Shown here in pieces: positions 15,957 to 24,554 of a DNA stretch of 64,000 nt (position 1 is the first letter of the stretch; every line of letters begins with the position of its first letter). Below the pieces are notes generated by a model that did no database searches, was not told where the DNA came from, and saw only the letters and a program-made list of their open reading frames with translations. Source of the stretch: an uncultured Anaeromusa sp. (lineage in GTDB: Bacteria > Bacillota > Negativicutes > Anaeromusales > Anaeromusaceae); the NCBI RefSeq assembly GCF_963676855.1, contig NZ_OY781460.1, forward strand, positions 3,408,001-3,472,000. The letters are read 5' to 3'. The position numbers and the translations under genes are program-made.

Positions 15957-17363
15957 ATGAATATTGCTTTTTTAATCGTTTGTCTTTATATTGTACTCTT
16001 ATTCGCAATCAGCTACTATGCGAAACGCCGCTCTGCCGGATCGGCGACAAACTATGTCCTGGCCGGGCGTAAACTGACGACCCCTTTAATTACCGTCTCC
16101 ATCGTCGGCCTGGCCGTCGGCGGCGCCTCAACCATCGGCGTGGCCGAACAAGCCTATAAAGTAGGCTTGTCTGCAGGCTGGTACACCACCGCCTGGGGCA
16201 TCGGCGCCATTGTTATGGGCTTGTTGGTAGCCAAAAAATATCGCGAACTCAACATTACCACTATCCCGGAGCTTCTGGGACGCTACTATGACAAAAAAGG
16301 CATGATTGCTGGTATTGCTTGCCAAATCATCGTACAGCTTGTCGTTATGTCCTTGCAGTACATCGCTGGCGGCAGCATTCTCTGCGCTCTTATGCCGGAG
16401 ATCTTCACCATGACCACAGGTATGCTGACCAGCGCCGCTGTATTCATCGGCATTACCTCCTTAGGAGGCATGTGGTCCGCCAGCCTTTCCAACTTGCTCA
16501 ACGTCAGTCTGAAGTACATCGGCATCATTTTAGCTACTATCGTAGGAGTCACCCAAGTTGGCGGTCTTAATAAGCTCCAATTGCAGTTGCCGCAAAACAT
16601 TCCTTATATGGATTTTTTTGACGGCGTCGGCATTACAGGTATTATCACCTGGATTGTAGTCCTTGTTACCGTTAATCTTTCGTTGCAAAGCATTATCCAG
16701 ATTTCCTTGGGCGCTAAAGACGTACGCACTGCCCAGCGCGGCTTCATTATCGGCGGCTTGATGATGCTGCCCATCGGCTTTGTGAGCGCCCTCATGGGCG
16801 TCATGGCTAAAGCCATGTTTCCCGATGTCAGCCCTGCTTTAGCTTTACCGAAAGCCATTATGTCCCTGGACCCGATATTGGCAGGCATTACCTTAGCCGC
16901 CCTCTGGGCCGCCGACGTTTCCACCGCCTGCAACCTGCTGCTCAGTTCAGCCACTTTGTTTTCTCAAGACATTTATAAAAAATTCGTTAATCCCAATGTC
17001 AGCGAGCAAAACTTCCTGCGCATCACCAAAGGCGCAGTTGTCCTTTTGGGTCTTTTGACGCTGACCTTAGCTATGACCATCAGCGGCATTATCAGCACTC
17101 TTATGATTGGCCTCAGCCTGATGGCGGCTTTCAGCGTTATCGTGCTGTTCACTCTGTTCGCTCCCCGATTTTGCCGCAAGAATTCGGCGTTCAACACCAT
17201 TATCACCGGCGTAATCGTTCTTGTCCTTTGGCAGACCGTACCGGCGGTACACATTCTGCCGCATGTGATTTACCTCGAATGGCTAGCCTGCTTAGGTACG
17301 TTCTTCCTTACCTACGCGTTAGACCGCGAGAACATTGCTGTCGTCGAGGAAGAATGCGCCTAA
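15957..17363 (+). CDS. Sodium:solute symporter (SSS family), T-box controlled
   Basis: A 468-residue transporter with about 13 membrane helices. Family features include LAGRKLTTPLITVSIVGLAVGG near the N-terminus and LAALWAADVSTACNLLLSSA around residue 320. The true start is the ATG at 15957 with CAGGAGG. The upstream in-frame part is leader RNA. The T-box implies that its substrate is an amino acid or precursor, possibly phenylalanine. A paralogue at 30-31.6 kb shares the same landmarks. The exact substrate cannot be read from sequence. Confidence 0.88.
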   Translation: MNIAFLIVCLYIVLLFAISYYAKRRSAGSATNYVLAGRKLTTPLITVSIVGLAVGGASTIGVAEQAYKVGLSAGWYTTAWGIGAIVMGLLVAKKYRELNITTIPELLGRYYDKKGMIAGIACQIIVQLVVMSLQYIAGGSILCALMPEIFTMTTGMLTSAAVFIGITSLGGMWSASLSNLLNVSLKYIGIILATIVGVTQVGGLNKLQLQLPQNIPYMDFFDGVGITGIITWIVVLVTVNLSLQSIIQISLGAKDVRTAQRGFIIGGLMMLPIGFVSALMGVMAKAMFPDVSPALALPKAIMSLDPILAGITLAALWAADVSTACNLLLSSATLFSQDIYKKFVNPNVSEQNFLRITKGAVVLLGLLTLTLAMTISGIISTLMIGLSLMAAFSVIVLFTLFAPRFCRKNSAFNTIITGVIVLVLWQTVPAVHILPHVIYLEWLACLGTFFLTYALDRENIAVVEEECA

Positions 17364-17371
17364 TTTAAAAC

Positions 17372-17416
17372 GAACAAAAGCACCAGAGTGACCAGAGGAT
17401 ACGATAGAGAACTACA
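17372..17416 (+). repeat. GAGTRACCAGAGG intergenic repeat, copy 2
   Basis: Contains GAGTGACCAGAGGATACGAT, then GAGAACTAC. It lies just after the symporter stop and before its terminator. Confidence 0.6.
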
Positions 17417-17453
17417 AAAAGGGACTGCGGCTGTTTTGGCCGCAGTCCCTTTT
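17416..17453. terminator. Bidirectional terminator after symporter gene
   Basis: AAAAAGGGACTGCGG pairs with CCGCAGTCCCTTTT around a GCTGTTTTGG loop. It serves the symporter transcript and the convergent molybdenum cofactor operon. Confidence 0.85.
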
Positions 17454-17479
17454 CAATATATACTCTGTCAAAGCTTCAT

Positions 17480-17515
17480 TCATACCCTCAGATCACTCTT
17501 GCGACTCTTGTTCAA
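17480..17515 (-). repeat. GAGTRACCAGAGG intergenic repeat, copy 3 (inverted)
   Basis: On the minus strand it reads GAACAAGAGTCGCAAGAGTG and continues ATCTGAGGGTATGA. It is closest to copy 1 and lies inverted relative to copy 2, on the other side of the terminator. Confidence 0.6.
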
Positions 17516-17535
17516 AAATTCGTTTTCACACTTTA

Positions 17536-18669
17536 TCATACTTGTTTCTGCGGCAGGTTAGCCAAAAAATCCAAGCCGGCTTCATATTCAATTTTCCGTG
17601 CGACTTCTCTCGCCAGTTCGAGGCCAAAGCAAAGTCGCAACAGGTACAACCCCAGCTCCAAGCCGGAACTGACGCCGCCAGCAGTAATCACCTTTCCGTC
17701 CTGAACTACTTTGCTCACTTCCGTTTTCACGCCATAAGCCGCTAACTCCTCCATGGCCGTATGATAGGTAGTCGCCCGTTTACCTTGAAGCAGCCCTGCT
17801 TCAGCCAATAAAAACGCTCCTGTACACACGGAAGTCATATATCGAGCCTGCACTGCCTGTCGCCGCAAAAACTCCTGAATAACTGGATTCTTCATCGCCG
17901 CCAAACGCCCCTTACCGCCGGGAGCAATAACGATATCCAAATCCGGGCACTGCGCCAGCGTACAATCCGGCAACAACCGCAGTCCGTTAAATGCCCAAAC
18001 CGGCTCGTTTCTTTCCGCTACCAAATGCATTTGAATAGAATTGGGCCGTATTTTATTAGCATAACTGAGTGTTTCAAAGGGTCCTATGAAGTCAAGCTCT
18101 TCCACTTGCGAAAACAGCACAAGCCCTACTTGCAGAGCGCCCGTCTTCTTTATCATGCTTTTTGTCAGTTTAACGGTCTCCAGATAGCGCAGTAACTCCG
18201 ATGCAACCCCAGCCGCATCATCTAGAGCGTAGCAAGGAACGCCCGGCAGGGACGTATCACCGGCAATTGCCAGCAATTCCTCCGCCGAACTACACAGAGG
18301 TGTTTGCATTGCAGCGCGGTATACTTCAATTTTGAGTTTGCCACCTTGTTTAAAGCCTTCCGTAAGGATAAGATCCACACCGGAAATCATAGCCGCCACT
18401 TCATCCAAGGATTTTTCACCAGTTACTTTTTCCAGCAGAGCTACCTTCTCCGGTGAGGAAATGACAACGACATCGGCTCCTGCTTGCGCCAAGCGCCAGG
18501 TGTCCTTGCCTGGATGGTCCATCTCAAAACGATGTGCATCATGCTTGATTACTGCCAAACGCAAGCCACGCTGTTTTAAAATAACCACAACCTTTTCCAA
18601 CAAGGTAGTCTTGCCGGCCCCGGAACAAGCCGATACAAAAGAAACGATCGGGATTTTGCTAGCCGCCAT
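17536..18669 (-). CDS. MobB fused to a DJ-1/PfpI isonitrile-hydratase-like domain
   Basis: A 377-residue two-domain protein. Residues 1-165 are MobB, the GTP-binding partner in molybdopterin guanine dinucleotide synthesis, with Walker A CSGAGKTTLL and LTEGFKQGG. Residues 178-377 are a DJ-1/PfpI domain closest to isonitrile hydratase, with LDFIGPFE, VIAPGGKG and the nucleophile elbow MTSVCTGAFLLAEAGLL (Cys282). A short linker joins them with no frameshift. It overlaps mobA by 11 bp and ends the molybdenum cofactor operon. I do not know this fusion from characterised proteins; the second domain's reaction in this context is unknown. Confidence 0.88.
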   Translation of the reverse strand: MAASKIPIVSFVSACSGAGKTTLLEKVVVILKQRGLRLAVIKHDAHRFEMDHPGKDTWRLAQAGADVVVISSPEKVALLEKVTGEKSLDEVAAMISGVDLILTEGFKQGGKLKIEVYRAAMQTPLCSSAEELLAIAGDTSLPGVPCYALDDAAGVASELLRYLETVKLTKSMIKKTGALQVGLVLFSQVEELDFIGPFETLSYANKIRPNSIQMHLVAERNEPVWAFNGLRLLPDCTLAQCPDLDIVIAPGGKGRLAAMKNPVIQEFLRRQAVQARYMTSVCTGAFLLAEAGLLQGKRATTYHTAMEELAAYGVKTEVSKVVQDGKVITAGGVSSGLELGLYLLRLCFGLELAREVARKIEYEAGLDFLANLPQKQV

Positions 18670-19258
18670 GCCCTTCCTCCTTGCGTCGCAAAGCCTCTTG
18701 CCAGTCTTGCGGCGTATTTAGGTTGAAAAACAGCTGCTTCACCTCACCAAATAGCTGCAATTCCGCTTCTTCTACATAGCAGGTGTTAACCTTGCAAAAA
18801 ACTTGCCGCACTTGATTTTCCCCCGCTTGCAGCAAGTCTTCGATAACAGCGAGACAGCTACGAGCATATACCGCGCATAAGGGTTCAACCCGCCCTCCAC
18901 TGCGCGGAGTTACCGCAGCAACGCCGTCACTCTTAGCTACCAAAAATGCAGCCAATTTCGCTGTTACAAAAGGCATATCACAAGAAAGAACGATCGCTGC
19001 CTCGTGTTTTGCTGCCAACAGTCCGGCGTGAATGCCGCCCAACGGTCCACGTCCCACATACTGGTCCTCCACTTGCCGAACTCCCGACAGACAACAGGCA
19101 CCATCCAGACCGCCAACAACAACCACATCATCTGTAAGGCCTCGCAGCCGGCAAACGGCTTGTTCGAGCAACGTATACCGCCCCCAAGCAAGCTGCCTTT
19201 TATCCGTCCCCATACGCAAGCTGCGTCCTCCTGCCAACACAATGCCGCTTACCGCCAT
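18659..19258 (-). CDS. mobA: Molybdenum cofactor guanylyltransferase MobA
   Basis: A 199-residue nucleotidyltransferase that transfers GMP to molybdopterin to form the MGD cofactor. The N-terminal nucleotide-binding signature is GIVLAGGRSLRMGTDKRQL. The metal-binding aspartate lies in IVLSCDMPFV, and FNLNTPQDW is the C-terminal family motif. It overlaps the MobB fusion gene by 11 bp and follows moeA with 10 bp, within a five-gene operon for molybdo/tungstopterin handling. Confidence 0.93.
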   Translation of the reverse strand: MAVSGIVLAGGRSLRMGTDKRQLAWGRYTLLEQAVCRLRGLTDDVVVVGGLDGACCLSGVRQVEDQYVGRGPLGGIHAGLLAAKHEAAIVLSCDMPFVTAKLAAFLVAKSDGVAAVTPRSGGRVEPLCAVYARSCLAVIEDLLQAGENQVRQVFCKVNTCYVEEAELQLFGEVKQLFFNLNTPQDWQEALRRKEEGHGG

Positions 19259-19268
19259 ATTGCTCCTC

Positions 19269-20495
19269 CTACGCTAACGGGCCTGTCAATACTGCCTCGA
19301 CTACCTTGCCTGCCTTCAAGGGACCGCTGCCTGCTGGCACATCCAGCAAAGCATTGCTCACAGCCATAGACTGCAACGCCCCGTTGCTCTGCGAACCCGC
19401 CAGTTTGGCATGCAGCTGCGTCCCCTGCGCCGCCAGTCGCACCCGCACAAAACGGCGCTGTGCGCTGACCTTCGTAAAATCATCATCTAAAATAACGTCA
19501 ACTCGCTGCGGCAGAACATTTTTCCAGCCTAACATTTGTTTCAGCAGCGGTGTTCCCAAAAGCTCAAAAGCGATTAAAGCCGCTGCTGGATTACCGGAAA
19601 GAGCCAAGATCGGCTTCCCCCTCCAAACAGCCCCCATGGCTGGCGAACCCGGTTTCATATCTAAACCGTGAAAAAAAAACGTCGCGCCGACTTTCCCCAA
19701 AGCCGCCGGAAGCAAATCATAGTCTCCTACCGATACGCCGCCAGTGGTCACCACCAAGTCAGCCTGCAACAGCGCTTCTTCTAGGCGCGCCGCAATCGCA
19801 TTCTCCTCATCAACAGTCGTATTGAACAACACGGTTTCCGCCCCCAGCACTTGGCAATAAGCATGCAGGCTATGTAGATTGGAATTATATATCTGTCCCG
19901 GCTGCAACGCTTGCGGCGGTTCTACCAGCTCGTCCCCCGTGCTGAAGAGAGCTACCTTGCACTTCCCGTAAACAGGAACCGTTTCCATACCCAAGGCGGC
20001 TAACAACCCCACCAGGGGCGGCGTTATACGAGTACCTGTTTCAGCTGCCAAGTCTCCTGCCGCAAGGTCTTCACCAGCATATATGATATTGCTGCCGCTT
20101 GCCATTGGCTCCGCAATGCACACCACGCTGCCTTTACGTTCCACGTCTTCAAAGGGCACTACCACATCGGCTCCGTCAGGCAAAGACGCGCCGGTCATGA
20201 TCTTAACGGCGCAGCCGGGTTCCAACGCTTGAGAGGCGACAAATCCCGCCCGCACCTCTTCCACAACCTGCAAGATTACCGGCTGCGCTTCGGAGGCTTG
20301 GCTGACATCCGCCGCTCGCAGCGCATAGCCGTCTAAAGGCGAACGGTCAAAAGGAGGCAAGTCCAGCGGCGCAAACACATCCCGGCTCAGCACGTTTCCA
20401 GCCGCTTCCTTCAGAAAAACCCGACGCTCCCCGACAGCCACCGCTTGCGCTAACAACATCTGCTGCGCCACTTCCAAAGACACATTTTTCTTCAC
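19269..20495 (-). CDS. moeA: Molybdopterin molybdenumtransferase MoeA
   Basis: A 408-residue protein that inserts molybdate into adenylated molybdopterin. The N-terminal domain has PFDRSPLDGYALRAADV, followed by GAVKIMTGA-like (CAVKIMTGASLPDGADVVV). The MoaB/MogA-like central domain has LFSTGDEL and TTGGVSVGDYD, then LSGNPAAALIAFELL. Length and domain order are full-size for MoeA. Its start has a good AAGGAGGTGG site. The next upstream gene encodes a second, divergent MoeA-like protein. Confidence 0.95.
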   Translation of the reverse strand: MKKNVSLEVAQQMLLAQAVAVGERRVFLKEAAGNVLSRDVFAPLDLPPFDRSPLDGYALRAADVSQASEAQPVILQVVEEVRAGFVASQALEPGCAVKIMTGASLPDGADVVVPFEDVERKGSVVCIAEPMASGSNIIYAGEDLAAGDLAAETGTRITPPLVGLLAALGMETVPVYGKCKVALFSTGDELVEPPQALQPGQIYNSNLHSLHAYCQVLGAETVLFNTTVDEENAIAARLEEALLQADLVVTTGGVSVGDYDLLPAALGKVGATFFFHGLDMKPGSPAMGAVWRGKPILALSGNPAAALIAFELLGTPLLKQMLGWKNVLPQRVDVILDDDFTKVSAQRRFVRVRLAAQGTQLHAKLAGSQSNGALQSMAVSNALLDVPAGSGPLKAGKVVEAVLTGPLA

Positions 20496-20520
20496 CCAGC
20501 CACCTCCTTACTTCCTGCCG

Positions 20521-21537
20521 CTACGCACCGAAAGAACAATCTGGAAAACGACACGTCTCGCAGTTTAGACACAAACCACCTACACCCCAGCGGGCGATTC
20601 GCTCCCTGGTTACTTCCCTTCCTGCTAAAACCAGCGGCAGCACCAAGTCAAAAATAGTCGTACTGTTGTACATGACGCAGCCTGGCAAGCCCAATACAGG
20701 CACTGTACCTAGATACGCCATCATGAATACCGAGCCAGGCAAAACCGGCGCCCCGTAGGAGACAACTTGCGCTCCGGCCAGACGAATACCGGCAGGTGTC
20801 ACATCATCCGGGTCCACAGACATGCCGCCCGTGGTCAAAATCAACTGGCAGCCTTCCGCAAGCAGCGCCTGCACTGCTTGCGCAATTTTCTCCACCGAGT
20901 CCGGTACAAGCACCTGCCGCGCCACGTTGCAGCCAAAGGCTTCCACCTTTGCTTGAACAACCGGTCCAAAACAATCAACAATTCTGCCGTAATAGACTTC
21001 GTTCCCTGTTGTAACAATACCCACTTTGCAAGGCCGAAAGGGCTGCACGGAAATCACGTCTGCTTCCGCACCGATGGCCTCCGCCTCCTGCATTTTTTCT
21101 TCTGCAAGTACCAGCGGAATCACGCGAATCCCAGCCACTATATCACCCTTTTTTACGGTCCGTTCCTGGCTGCGGGTAGCTACCGCCACTTCGCCCAGCA
21201 AGTTCAAACGCAGCAAGCGCTCCTCATCAATAAGCAACAGCCCGTCCTGTTCGGCAAGAAGACTTACCTTGCCTTCTTCCGGCTTTGTCGCTGTAAGACC
21301 GCCGCCGCGCACCGCCGCCGTCAGACGCAGAGCAGCGTCATTTTCATGCACAAACCCATCTTGCAGCTCCCATACATATAGATGGTCCTTACCTAACGTC
21401 AAAAGCTCCGGAATGTCTTCTTCCGTCACAATATGTCCCTTGCGAAACGCCGGTCCTTTAAACGCTCCTGGCACAATCTTTGTTATGTCATGACACAGAA
21501 CGGTTCCAAGCGCATCCTGCGTCTTAATGGTTTTCAT
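20521..21537 (-). CDS. MoeA-like molybdopterin-binding protein with C-terminal cysteine motif
   Basis: A 338-residue protein of the MoeA-like molybdopterin-binding group. Residues 1-60 match the family start (MKTIKTQDALGTVLCHDITK). The molybdopterin-binding fold has IVTTGNEVYYGRI, TTGGMSVDPDDVTP and VLGLPGCVMYNSTTIFD. The C-terminus ends with a cysteine-rich tail CLNCETCRFPDCSFGA that could hold a metal. It is smaller than MoeA and lacks the MoeA N-terminal insert domain. It lies between the MogA-MOSC fusion gene and moeA; a role in cofactor storage or tungsten handling is speculation. Confidence 0.87.
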   Translation of the reverse strand: MKTIKTQDALGTVLCHDITKIVPGAFKGPAFRKGHIVTEEDIPELLTLGKDHLYVWELQDGFVHENDAALRLTAAVRGGGLTATKPEEGKVSLLAEQDGLLLIDEERLLRLNLLGEVAVATRSQERTVKKGDIVAGIRVIPLVLAEEKMQEAEAIGAEADVISVQPFRPCKVGIVTTGNEVYYGRIVDCFGPVVQAKVEAFGCNVARQVLVPDSVEKIAQAVQALLAEGCQLILTTGGMSVDPDDVTPAGIRLAGAQVVSYGAPVLPGSVFMMAYLGTVPVLGLPGCVMYNSTTIFDLVLPLVLAGREVTRERIARWGVGGLCLNCETCRFPDCSFGA

Positions 21538-21551
21538 TTTCTTGCAACCCC

Positions 21552-22490
21552 TTACGATACAATCTCAATCAAATCTCCTGGAGCAATCCAGCCCGGCGCC
21601 AACACTTTAGCAAAAATGCCTTCCCTGGGCATAACACAGTCTCCCGTTTTTTCGCGGATAGCGCAACCTAAATGGCACTCTTTGCCGATCTGCGTCACTT
21701 CCAGCAACACCTCGCCAATTTGGAGACGAGTCCCCACAGGCAACGTAAAGAGTTCTATGCCTTCTGTCGTGAGATTCTCGGCGAAAACGCCTGGTTCCAA
21801 ATCGGTTACGCCCAATTGTCGGATCTTTTCAAAACTCTCATAACCCAAGAGGCTCACCTGCCGATGCCAGTCTCCGGCATGAGCGTCGCCCTGCAGACCG
21901 CAGTCCACCGCAAAGTATCCTTTAGCAATGGGAACCTTGATTTCCCCTTTTTTCTCGCTGCGATTCACCGCCAACACCGCAGCTGGTTTTTTCGCACTAG
22001 ATTGCCCGCATTCTTGAGCATCGCCGCGCAAAATTCCCAGCCCATGAGCCAGCGCCGGGGTAATGGCTTCCAATGACTCTTTCACGCCTTTCACACTACC
22101 AGGCAGATTGATAATCAACGTCTTGCCCCGAATACCAGCTACCGCCCGAGAAAGCATCGCTTTCGGCGTTTTCTGCATACCGTAGAAGCGCATGGCCTCT
22201 GGAATACCTGGAGTAAGCTTTTCCACGACTTCCACAGTAGCTTCCGGTGTAACATCCCGTTCGGAAAAACCAGTCCCGCCCGAAGTAACCAGCAAAGGCG
22301 GCGCTAGTTCATCACAAATATAGCAAAGTTCCCGGATAATCTGCTCTTTTTCATCGGGGATCATTTTATAGTACACCACAGGATACTGCTCGCCTAATAC
22401 TTCACGGACAGCCGGGCCGCTCAGATCTTCTCGCTCGCCGCGCGCGCCCTTGTCACTCAAAACCAGAATCGCCATTTCATAAGATTTCAT
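21552..22490 (-). CDS. MogA-MOSC fusion protein
   Basis: A 312-residue fusion. Residues 1-165 are MogA/MoaB, the molybdopterin adenylyltransferase, with VTSGGTGFSERDVTPEAT and LIINLPGSVKG. Residues 170-312 form a MOSC domain, with GDAHAGDWHRQVSLL, FAENLTTEGI and the metal- or sulfur-handling cysteines in GKECHLGCAI. MOSC domains occur in molybdenum cofactor sulfurases and related proteins. The combination is known in several anaerobic bacteria. It starts the cofactor operon, only 13 bp after the beta-lactamase gene stop. Confidence 0.92.
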   Translation of the reverse strand: MKSYEMAILVLSDKGARGEREDLSGPAVREVLGEQYPVVYYKMIPDEKEQIIRELCYICDELAPPLLVTSGGTGFSERDVTPEATVEVVEKLTPGIPEAMRFYGMQKTPKAMLSRAVAGIRGKTLIINLPGSVKGVKESLEAITPALAHGLGILRGDAQECGQSSAKKPAAVLAVNRSEKKGEIKVPIAKGYFAVDCGLQGDAHAGDWHRQVSLLGYESFEKIRQLGVTDLEPGVFAENLTTEGIELFTLPVGTRLQIGEVLLEVTQIGKECHLGCAIREKTGDCVMPREGIFAKVLAPGWIAPGDLIEIVS

Positions 22491-22503
22491 CCCCAGCGCC
22501 TCC

Positions 22504-23307
22504 TTACATTACATTCATTTTCTTCAATACCGCCAGGCTGATCTCTCGGGCTTTACCGCCCATTGCCCCATCCACGCTCTCTATATTGGTTGCGAAAACA
22601 TAGGTTCCTCCCGTTTTTTTCACCAAACCAACAAACCACCCTAACGTCCAATGTCCATCTTGCAACCGCGAGCCGGTTTTCCCCATAAGAACTCCGCCAT
22701 TTTTCTCTGCAATAGTGATATTCTTATAAACAATAGCCCGCGTTTCTTGGGAAAATGGCAGTTCTCCCCTCTCTAAGCGCGCCAAAAAACGCACTTGCTC
22801 TTGAGCTGATATTTGCAAAGAAGAACCCAGCCAAAATCGAGTCAGACCGCCTGAAATATCTGCATTTCCATAGTCGATATCTTGCAAATATCTTTGCATT
22901 CTTACAGCGCCGATATCGCTCGCCAATTCTCGAAAATACCAGACAACCGACTCCTTCGTAGCCGACGCCAACGTGTGATCATGATTCCAATAGGGAAAAT
23001 CATAACGGGTCCCATCCCATTTTTTCAAGGTAAATACGTCTTCCTTATCCAAGGCTCCCGTTTCCAGACCAATCAAAGAGTTGGGTATTTTGAAGGTCGA
23101 ACAAGGAGACAACCGCTTACGGCTCTGCTTTTCATTATAAATGATATACCGATCCGCCTCCAGATCATACAACACAAAGGTCCCTGAAAATCCTTGAAAA
23201 CAGTCCGACAGATCCTCGCCTACCTCACTAGGAGCGGCCAATACCTGCCCTAAAACCATCCCCTGAAAAAGAGCCAGCCATACCAATACTTTACACCAAT
23301 ATTTCAT
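22504..23307 (-). CDS. Class D (OXA-type) beta-lactamase
   Basis: A 267-residue secreted serine beta-lactamase. A signal peptide is seen at residues 1-24. All class D landmarks are present: S70-TF-K73, S120-V-V, YGN at 146-148, the FWLGSSLQIS segment with W159, and K210-T-G. Family members hydrolyse penicillins and sometimes other beta-lactams. The ATG at 23307 is used because of AGGAGGAG and because the signal peptide then has a normal length. The gene is 13 bp upstream of the MogA-MOSC gene, so it appears to be co-transcribed with cofactor genes. No mobile element flanks it. Spectrum cannot be predicted. Confidence 0.92.
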   Translation of the reverse strand: MKYWCKVLVWLALFQGMVLGQVLAAPSEVGEDLSDCFQGFSGTFVLYDLEADRYIIYNEKQSRKRLSPCSTFKIPNSLIGLETGALDKEDVFTLKKWDGTRYDFPYWNHDHTLASATKESVVWYFRELASDIGAVRMQRYLQDIDYGNADISGGLTRFWLGSSLQISAQEQVRFLARLERGELPFSQETRAIVYKNITIAEKNGGVLMGKTGSRLQDGHWTLGWFVGLVKKTGGTYVFATNIESVDGAMGGKAREISLAVLKKMNVM

Positions 23308-23406
23308 ACATACTCCTCCTCTCGTATGCATATAGTGTACAACCAGCACTTACAGCAAACCATAACAGTCCCCTATTGGTTTTCTAAAGCAACCCTGACA
23401 CTTTTC

Positions 23407-23904
23407 TTACACTAAAATCTTTTGATACCCCACAATATCTAAGTATTGCCCGAACTTAAGGCCTACTTCTTTATAATGAGCGCAGCGAAAATAGCCGTTT
23501 CGTTCTACTAGGCGAATGCTTTTTTCGTTTTCGCCGCAAATCGTAGCTACCAGCACATGAATCCCTTGCTTTCGGGCATATTGTTCCAAATGCTGCAGGC
23601 CCAAACTTCCCAGTCCGCCCCCAATGCAGCCTGGCTTCAAATACACCGTCACTTCCGCCGTCGTATCGTAGGCTTCTCTTTTTTTGTGCTGCGTCAACAA
23701 CACATAGCCGCAAAGTTCTTCCTCGCGAAAAATAACAAAGGTTTTATATTTTTCATTTTCAAAGAATACAATATCTCGCATATCCTTCCGTGTCAGCGGC
23801 CGCGCATGGAACGTCGCCGTCGTATTGAGCACATAGTGCAAATAAATTTCTAGCACCGCATCCAAGTACTCTTCCTGCATTTCTCGAAAAACAACCTCCG
23901 TCAT
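23407..23904 (-). CDS. GNAT-family N-acetyltransferase, phosphinothricin-acetyltransferase-like
   Basis: A 165-residue acetyltransferase. The pattern FREMQEEYLDAVLEIYLHYVLNTTATF at the start and the strand VTVYLKPGCIGGGLGSLGLQHL (acetyl-CoA loop) fit the PAT/YncA-type GNAT group. NEKSIRLVERNGYF near the C-terminus is the typical GNAT motif B. The acetyl acceptor is unknown; amino acid analogues such as methionine sulfoximine are known substrates of relatives. It has its own AGGAGAGG site and is not obviously in an operon. Confidence 0.82.
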   Translation of the reverse strand: MTEVVFREMQEEYLDAVLEIYLHYVLNTTATFHARPLTRKDMRDIVFFENEKYKTFVIFREEELCGYVLLTQHKKREAYDTTAEVTVYLKPGCIGGGLGSLGLQHLEQYARKQGIHVLVATICGENEKSIRLVERNGYFRCAHYKEVGLKFGQYLDIVGYQKILV

Positions 23905-24048
23905 TTCCGTTACCTCTCCTCCACCTTGTTTTTATACTACCTTTCTGGACACATTGCCGGATTCCTTCTCTCAAACATTTCCAGCAGGAACTAGCCGCAT
24001 CTGACGCGAAATGCTATACACTATTATGCACAAACAGGAGGAACCATT

Positions 24049-24375
24049 ATGCCGCAGTTGATATTCAAAGGCCTTCCCGGGAAAGACGTCCAAGCCTTCA
24101 GCACCGCCTTGATCGATGAACTAGAGAAAATCATCGATTGCCCTCGAGATTACTTTACTTTGGAAGTTCCGGCTTCAACCTATTATTTTGACGGACAGCA
24201 AACCGCTGTATCACCGTTAGTGCAAGTCAATTGGTTTGATCGCGGTCAAGACGTGCAAGACCGTACAGCCGAGGCGATTACCCGGCATATCCGCCTGGCC
24301 GGATACACCCAAGTCGATGTTTTCTTTATCCCCTTGCAAGAGCTTCGGTACTATGAAAACGGCGTTCATTTCTAG
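24049..24375 (+). CDS. DUF1904 family protein
   Basis: A 108-residue protein that fits DUF1904, a family of small tautomerase-fold-like proteins without assigned function. Visible family features are PQLIFKGLPGKDVQ at the N-terminus and VQVNWFDRGQDVQDRTAEAI in the middle. The ATG at 24049 follows AGGAGGAACC. It is a monocistronic gene with a strong terminator. No catalytic claim is made. Confidence 0.75.
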   Translation: MPQLIFKGLPGKDVQAFSTALIDELEKIIDCPRDYFTLEVPASTYYFDGQQTAVSPLVQVNWFDRGQDVQDRTAEAITRHIRLAGYTQVDVFFIPLQELRYYENGVHF

Positions 24376-24378
24376 AAA

Positions 24379-24419
24379 TGAGTATATGAGTAACCAAAGG
24401 ATGCAACTGAGAACTACGG
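24379..24419 (+). repeat. GAGTRACCAGAGG intergenic repeat, copy 4
   Basis: Contains GAGTAACCAAAGGATGCAAC, then GAGAACTACGG, a close match to copies 1 and 2. It lies between a stop codon and a terminator, as copy 2 does. Confidence 0.6.
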
Positions 24420-24432
24420 TCATATTTTTATC

Positions 24433-24469
24433 AATAAAGGACCGCACTCGAGATGTGCGGTCCTTTATT
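24433..24469. terminator. Terminator after DUF1904 gene
   Basis: A 15-bp stem AATAAAGGACCGCAC pairs with its complement around a 7-nt loop. The A/T-rich ends allow it to act in both directions. Confidence 0.85.
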
Positions 24470-24554
24470 AATTAGCTCTTTTATTATTCTAAACATTCTG
24501 CTTCGCAGCCCTCTGACACTCCCGCAGGTCACTCCGGCATCCCGACTCTCCCGT

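Noticed and set aside
20521..21537. A degenerate or truncated MoeA pseudogene
   Set aside because: The frame is intact, the molybdopterin motifs are complete, and the cysteine tail is a known family feature, so it is a separate functional protein.
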